DNA of 64,000 nt from CAYLHF01 sp964383365 (GTDB taxonomy: Bacteria; Bacteroidota; Rhodothermia; Rhodothermales; UBA10348), in contig CAYLHF010000007.1 of NCBI GenBank assembly GCA_964383365.1, positions 1-64,000 on the forward strand, given 5' to 3'. Positions within the stretch are counted from its first letter, which is position 1. Every line of letters starts with the position of its first letter. The translations under genes and the position numbers were made by a program. The notes under the pieces are model-generated. The model did not search any database and had not been told where the DNA came from. It saw only the letters and a list, made by a program, of their open reading frames with translations. This document shows positions 60,824 to 64,000 of this stretch, piece after piece.

Positions 60824-61691
60824 CCATGAGGTTGTCACGACCCTGTTGACCGTCTGTAGTCTCTTTATAACTCTGAGCATGGTGGTGGGATGTTCTTCAG
60901 GCCAGGAAAACGTCGATTATGTCGCACGTCTCGGAGATAAGTTTTATACACGGTCAGAATTGAACAGTGCGCTGGCAACGATTCCCGCTGCGCGTGACTC
61001 TTCTGAAGCCCGGGCACAGATACTCCGGCAGTGGACTACGACAGAATTGCTTTACAATGAAGCAATAAGCCGAGGATTGAAGAACGATCCCGATGTGGCC
61101 AGTCTGATTCACGAAAATGAGCGATCCGTACTGGCGAGCGCGTTACTCTCAAGGATCTACGAGGAGGAGTATACCGCTCCCAACGAGACGGAGATTCTTG
61201 GATATTATGAGCAGCACAAGGATCAACTGGTACTGAGGGAACCCTTCGTAAAAGTTTGGTACCTGTCTGCAGCAGAACGAGACTCGGCCGAGGCAGCCAG
61301 GAGTGAGATGAAGCAGCTTGACCAGGAGGCCGAATCGCCGGATGTCTGGCAGAAGATCGTAGACCGATTCGCCGATGATCCGGAAGGGTCTCTACTACTC
61401 TCTGATTCATTTTATCCAGAGAGCCGGCTCCTTTCTTTCGTCCCGACTGTGCAGGCTGCGGTTCGGAACCTTTCTTCCGGTGATACCCTCCCCGTGGTCG
61501 AGGACGACAGCCGATTCATCGTTGTCCGCCTACGCGATCGCCTCCCTGCTGGATCTCTCCCGGACCTGTCACTCATCAGAGATCAGATTGTCGAGACGTT
61601 GACCATTGAGAACAGGAAACAGTTGTATGCACGACAGGTTCAACGGCTCCGAAACGAAGCCATCGCACGCGAAGAGCTGGAATTTCGTTAG
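60762..61691 (+). CDS. SurA/PpiC-like periplasmic chaperone lipoprotein, start region disturbed
   Basis: As read, the frame starts at ATG 60762 inside the previous gene and gives 309 residues with lipobox VVGC. A better start is ATG 60826, right after the previous stop: it reads MRLSRP and hits a stop at once, but one extra C in the CCC at 60841-60843 would join it to LLTVCSLFITLSMVVGC, a perfect lipoprotein signal. A frameshift in the sequence is therefore likely. The mature part has a SurA-like helical region (LRQWTTTELLYNEAISRGLKND, LLSRIYEEEYTAPNETEILGYYEQHKDQL) and a poorly conserved parvulin-like module. Between two PPIase genes. Confidence 0.75.
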   Translation: MRIISDRPTRRAFCRHRRTTSHEVVTTLLTVCSLFITLSMVVGCSSGQENVDYVARLGDKFYTRSELNSALATIPAARDSSEARAQILRQWTTTELLYNEAISRGLKNDPDVASLIHENERSVLASALLSRIYEEEYTAPNETEILGYYEQHKDQLVLREPFVKVWYLSAAERDSAEAARSEMKQLDQEAESPDVWQKIVDRFADDPEGSLLLSDSFYPESRLLSFVPTVQAAVRNLSSGDTLPVVEDDSRFIVVRLRDRLPAGSLPDLSLIRDQIVETLTIENRKQLYARQVQRLRNEAIAREELEFR

Positions 61692-61746
61692 AGGACCGCA
61701 CATCTCTTTTTCCGACATCATCACGTCAGAGTAACCCTATCCATCC

Positions 61747-63102
61747 ATGAGTCGATTCACAGCGGCCCTGCTGTCTATATCCGCATTGATACTTACCGTT
61801 GGTCCGTCACCAGTCGTTGCACAGGATGCCGAGGTTTTAGACGAAATAGTCGCCGTAGTAGGCAATTATATCGTTTTGAAGTCCGATGTCGACGGATTCG
61901 TTCTGGGTGTTATGAATCAGCAGCAGATTCCCTACACCGAGGATCTGTGGGATAACGCCCTGGACCAGTTGATAAACGAAAAAGTGCTCGTTATTCACGC
62001 CAGGAGAGACACCAATCTCGTAGTTACTGACCAACAGGTCGATCAGATGTTGGACCAGCGTATCAGCGAGATGTCTGCCCGGGTTGGAAGTGAATCTCGA
62101 CTGGAGGACCTGTATGGTAGGAGCGTAATTGAAATCAAAGCGGACCTCCGCGAAGAATTCAGGGATCAGTTACTCGCAGACCAGATGCGGAATACGAAAC
62201 TGAGAACCATCAAGGCGACGCCTTCAGACGTGGAGGAGTGGTTCTCGCAGTTTCCAACTGATTCACTTCCAACGCTTCCAGATATTGTTCAGGTCTCTCA
62301 CATTGTCGTAAAACCGCTGGTGACCCAGGAGGCCCGTGATGAGACGATGGAAATCATCTCGGCCATTCGAGACTCGGTCATCGCCGGGCGGAATACGATA
62401 GAAGAAATGGCTCGTGCCTTTTCCGAGGATCCAGGATCAGCTGACAACGGCGGCCTCTATGAAGGCACCAGGCTGGCGGAGCTCGTTCCGGAATTTGCAG
62501 CAGTAGCCTCTCGTATCCCGTTGGATACATTTTCTCAGATATTTGAGACACGATTCGGTTTACACTTTCTGCGTGTTAATGCTCGTAGGGGTGACGTCAT
62601 AGATTACAATCATATTCTCATCGGTTTTGACGATCGAAAAACAGATCCTACCCAGGCAATTGAGAAATTGACCGCATACCGGGATTCAATTCTGACCGGC
62701 AAGGCTACATTTGAATCCGTAGCCCGTGAACACTCGGAAGAAGATTTGTCGTCCATTCGTGGAGGTCGTGTCGTCGATCCCTCGAGTGGGGAGCGGAATC
62801 TCTATCTGGAAAATCTCGGACCTCTCTGGCAACAGACATTGAGCACGATGGAAGTTGGAGAAGTGAGCCCTCCCTCTCAAGTGGCCCTCCTCGACGGGAA
62901 AAGAGCTTTTCACACGGTTCGACTGGATAAACGTGTAGCGTCGCATCGCGTTGATATCGAAACGGACTACGATCTGGTCGAACAGTTGGCGTTGCGAGAT
63001 AAGCAGTCCATGATAATGTCAAAGTGGCTCAACACGCTCCGTAGCGATGTTTTTGTAGACTTGAGAGGGAGAGCACGTAATTCCCGGATCACCAGTAAAT
63101 AG
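61747..63102 (+). CDS. surA: SurA-type periplasmic peptidyl-prolyl isomerase
   Basis: 451 residues. Signal peptide ending PVVAQ, then the SurA N-domain EVLDEIVAVVGNYIVLKSDVDGFVLGVMNQQQ and LDQLINEKVLVIHARRD. Two parvulin domains follow: VQVSHIVVKPLVTQEAR...FSEDPGSADNGGLYEGTRLAELVPEFAAVASRIPLDTFSQIFETRFGLHFLRV and DYNHILIGFDDRKTD...HSEEDLSSIRGGRVVD. It chaperones outer-membrane proteins. It is the third of three related genes in a row and precedes moxR by 37 bp. Confidence 0.92.
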   Translation: MSRFTAALLSISALILTVGPSPVVAQDAEVLDEIVAVVGNYIVLKSDVDGFVLGVMNQQQIPYTEDLWDNALDQLINEKVLVIHARRDTNLVVTDQQVDQMLDQRISEMSARVGSESRLEDLYGRSVIEIKADLREEFRDQLLADQMRNTKLRTIKATPSDVEEWFSQFPTDSLPTLPDIVQVSHIVVKPLVTQEARDETMEIISAIRDSVIAGRNTIEEMARAFSEDPGSADNGGLYEGTRLAELVPEFAAVASRIPLDTFSQIFETRFGLHFLRVNARRGDVIDYNHILIGFDDRKTDPTQAIEKLTAYRDSILTGKATFESVAREHSEEDLSSIRGGRVVDPSSGERNLYLENLGPLWQQTLSTMEVGEVSPPSQVALLDGKRAFHTVRLDKRVASHRVDIETDYDLVEQLALRDKQSMIMSKWLNTLRSDVFVDLRGRARNSRITSK

Positions 63103-63139
63103 CAGGTCTATACAACCCTTCAGATCTCTGAATCTACCC

Positions 63140-64000
63140 ATGAGCGTGAAAATCAATCCCGAAGCACTTTCCGACCTCCAATCGGGATTTTTGCGTTTAA
63201 AATCGGAGATCGGGAAGGTCATCGTCGGCCAGGACGATATTATTGAGAGCATATTTGTAAGTCTGATTTGCCGTGGCCATGTTCTTCTTGTCGGTGTTCC
63301 CGGGCTGGCCAAAACCCTGCTGATCCGAACCCTGTCCCAGGCAGTTGAACTCACATTCGGCAGGATACAATTTACCCCGGATCTGATGCCCAGTGACATT
63401 ACGGGCACCGAGATCATTGAAGAAGACGTATCTACCGGTCGCCGGAAATTCAAGTTTGTCAGAGGTCCGGTCTTTGCCCATGTTATTCTCGCGGATGAAA
63501 TAAACCGTACGCCGCCCAAGACTCAGGCGGCTCTTCTTGAGGCCATGCAAGAGCATCATGTTACGGCGGCCGGCGAGACCTACTCCCTGCCCGAGCCGTT
63601 TTTTGTACTCGCGACGCAAAACCCGATAGAACAGGAAGGGACTTATCCCCTCCCAGAAGCCCAACTTGACAGGTTTATGCTGAATCTTTGGTTGGATTAT
63701 CCGTCGTTTGACCAGGAGAAGGAGATCGTTCGTTCTACAACGAGCGCATCGCAGGCCCGGGTAGAGTGCGTGATGAAAGCAGAAGATCTCGGTCGTTTTC
63801 AGGAGTTGGTTCGCGCGATGCCCGTAACGGATAACGTAATCGAGCACGCCGTCGGACTGGTATCGAGTACACGTCCTGAAAACGATTCGGCTCCGGAGCA
63901 CATCAAACAGTATCTGAATTACGGTGCGGGTCCGAGAGCATCCCAGTATCTGATCCTTGGAGCCAAAGCTGTTGCCGCTCTTGATGGCCGGCTCACTCCG
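63140..64000 (+). CDS. MoxR-family AAA+ ATPase, 3' end outside the window
   Basis: From ATG 63140 (MSVKINPEAL) 287 codons run off the window. VIVGQDDIIE, then Walker A LLVGVPGLAKTLLIRTL, Walker B VILADEINRTPPKTQAALLEAMQEH, the sensor block FFVLATQNPIEQEGTYPLPEAQLDRFML, all MoxR hallmarks. MoxR ATPases act as chaperones, often next to DUF58 and von Willebrand-domain genes that would lie beyond the edge. It follows surA in the same direction. Confidence 0.95.
   Translation, partial: MSVKINPEALSDLQSGFLRLKSEIGKVIVGQDDIIESIFVSLICRGHVLLVGVPGLAKTLLIRTLSQAVELTFGRIQFTPDLMPSDITGTEIIEEDVSTGRRKFKFVRGPVFAHVILADEINRTPPKTQAALLEAMQEHHVTAAGETYSLPEPFFVLATQNPIEQEGTYPLPEAQLDRFMLNLWLDYPSFDQEKEIVRSTTSASQARVECVMKAEDLGRFQELVRAMPVTDNVIEHAVGLVSSTRPENDSAPEHIKQYLNYGAGPRASQYLILGAKAVAALDGRLTP

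Noticed and set aside
1..64000. tRNA, rRNA, CRISPR arrays and insertion sequences
   Set aside because: No GTTCRANNC arm with CCA end, no spaced repeats, no transposase frame was found between the genes.

Overview
The window reads as one continuous bacterial chromosome segment with about 53% GC by eye. Gene content and order suggest a Rhodothermota/Bacteroidota-type Gram-negative: outer-membrane porin and lipoproteins, a SurA-like chaperone series, and rimP-nusA-infB-rbfA-truB-ribF-rpsO-pnp in one run. Few start codons have strong Shine-Dalgarno sites. This assignment is inference; no rRNA marker is present. Four runs of exactly 100 N (2350-2449, 6581-6680, 16892-16991, 28943-29042) look like scaffold joins in a draft or metagenome assembly. 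Two of them fall inside real genes (rluB, nusA), which I re-read across the gap. I found no tRNA, rRNA, CRISPR array or insertion sequence. No stretch over 300 bases lacks a gene or gene remnant.

Layout. 1-7052 is an accessory-looking stretch. It holds a partial lipoprotein, a fragment matching the C-terminus of a type I restriction HsdS subunit, a DUF4143 ATPase behind a palindrome cluster, a gap-broken SH3-like protein, an Lrp regulator divergent from a large PLP enzyme with phased operator-like sites between them, a thioredoxin-fold protein, a duplicated TerB-like protein and FxsA. 7116-9061 has a dif-like dyad next to a tyrosine recombinase that is translationally coupled to miaA. 9058-20878 (minus strand) holds a GT-C/methyltransferase fusion, an RsbW-like ATPase, a glycosyltransferase, a nitroreductase, an M24 peptidase, guaB, rluB, scpB, scpA, a sugar epimerase and an M16 peptidase. 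21010-34452 (minus) is the information-processing core: pnp, rpsO, ribF, truB, rbfA, infB, nusA, rimP, then nadB, prfB with its programmed frameshift, and a small membrane protein. 34449-37334 has an aminotransferase and a divergent aldehyde dehydrogenase.

37403-43975 is a phosphate-uptake operon: a Pho-box-like promoter, a porin (frameshifted as read), pstS, phoU, pstC, pstA and two different pstB genes. It is the most interesting part of the window. The two ATPases carry complementary defects. PstB1 has lost the Q-loop Gln and switch His but keeps LSGGQ. PstB2 keeps the Q-loop Gln and His but has LSLEQ. In a heterodimer every defect would fall in one composite ATP site and the other would stay canonical, as in asymmetric ABC exporters. 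PhoU in the same operon carries a C-terminal domain resembling a low-molecular-weight phosphatase/arsenate reductase without its catalytic cysteine loop.

43985-51236 holds a 2-phosphoglycerate-kinase-like protein with two ATP-cone-like domains, an ornithine-cyclodeaminase-family enzyme, an HD hydrolase, rpsA with its terminator, cmk and a SpoU methyltransferase. 51295-57304 holds a one-chain methylmalonyl-CoA mutase (small-plus-large fusion), its MeaB GTPase chaperone, and gltX. 57447-64000 has an ECF sigma/anti-sigma pair divergent from three successive SurA/PpiC-type chaperone genes, and the start of a MoxR ATPase running off the window.
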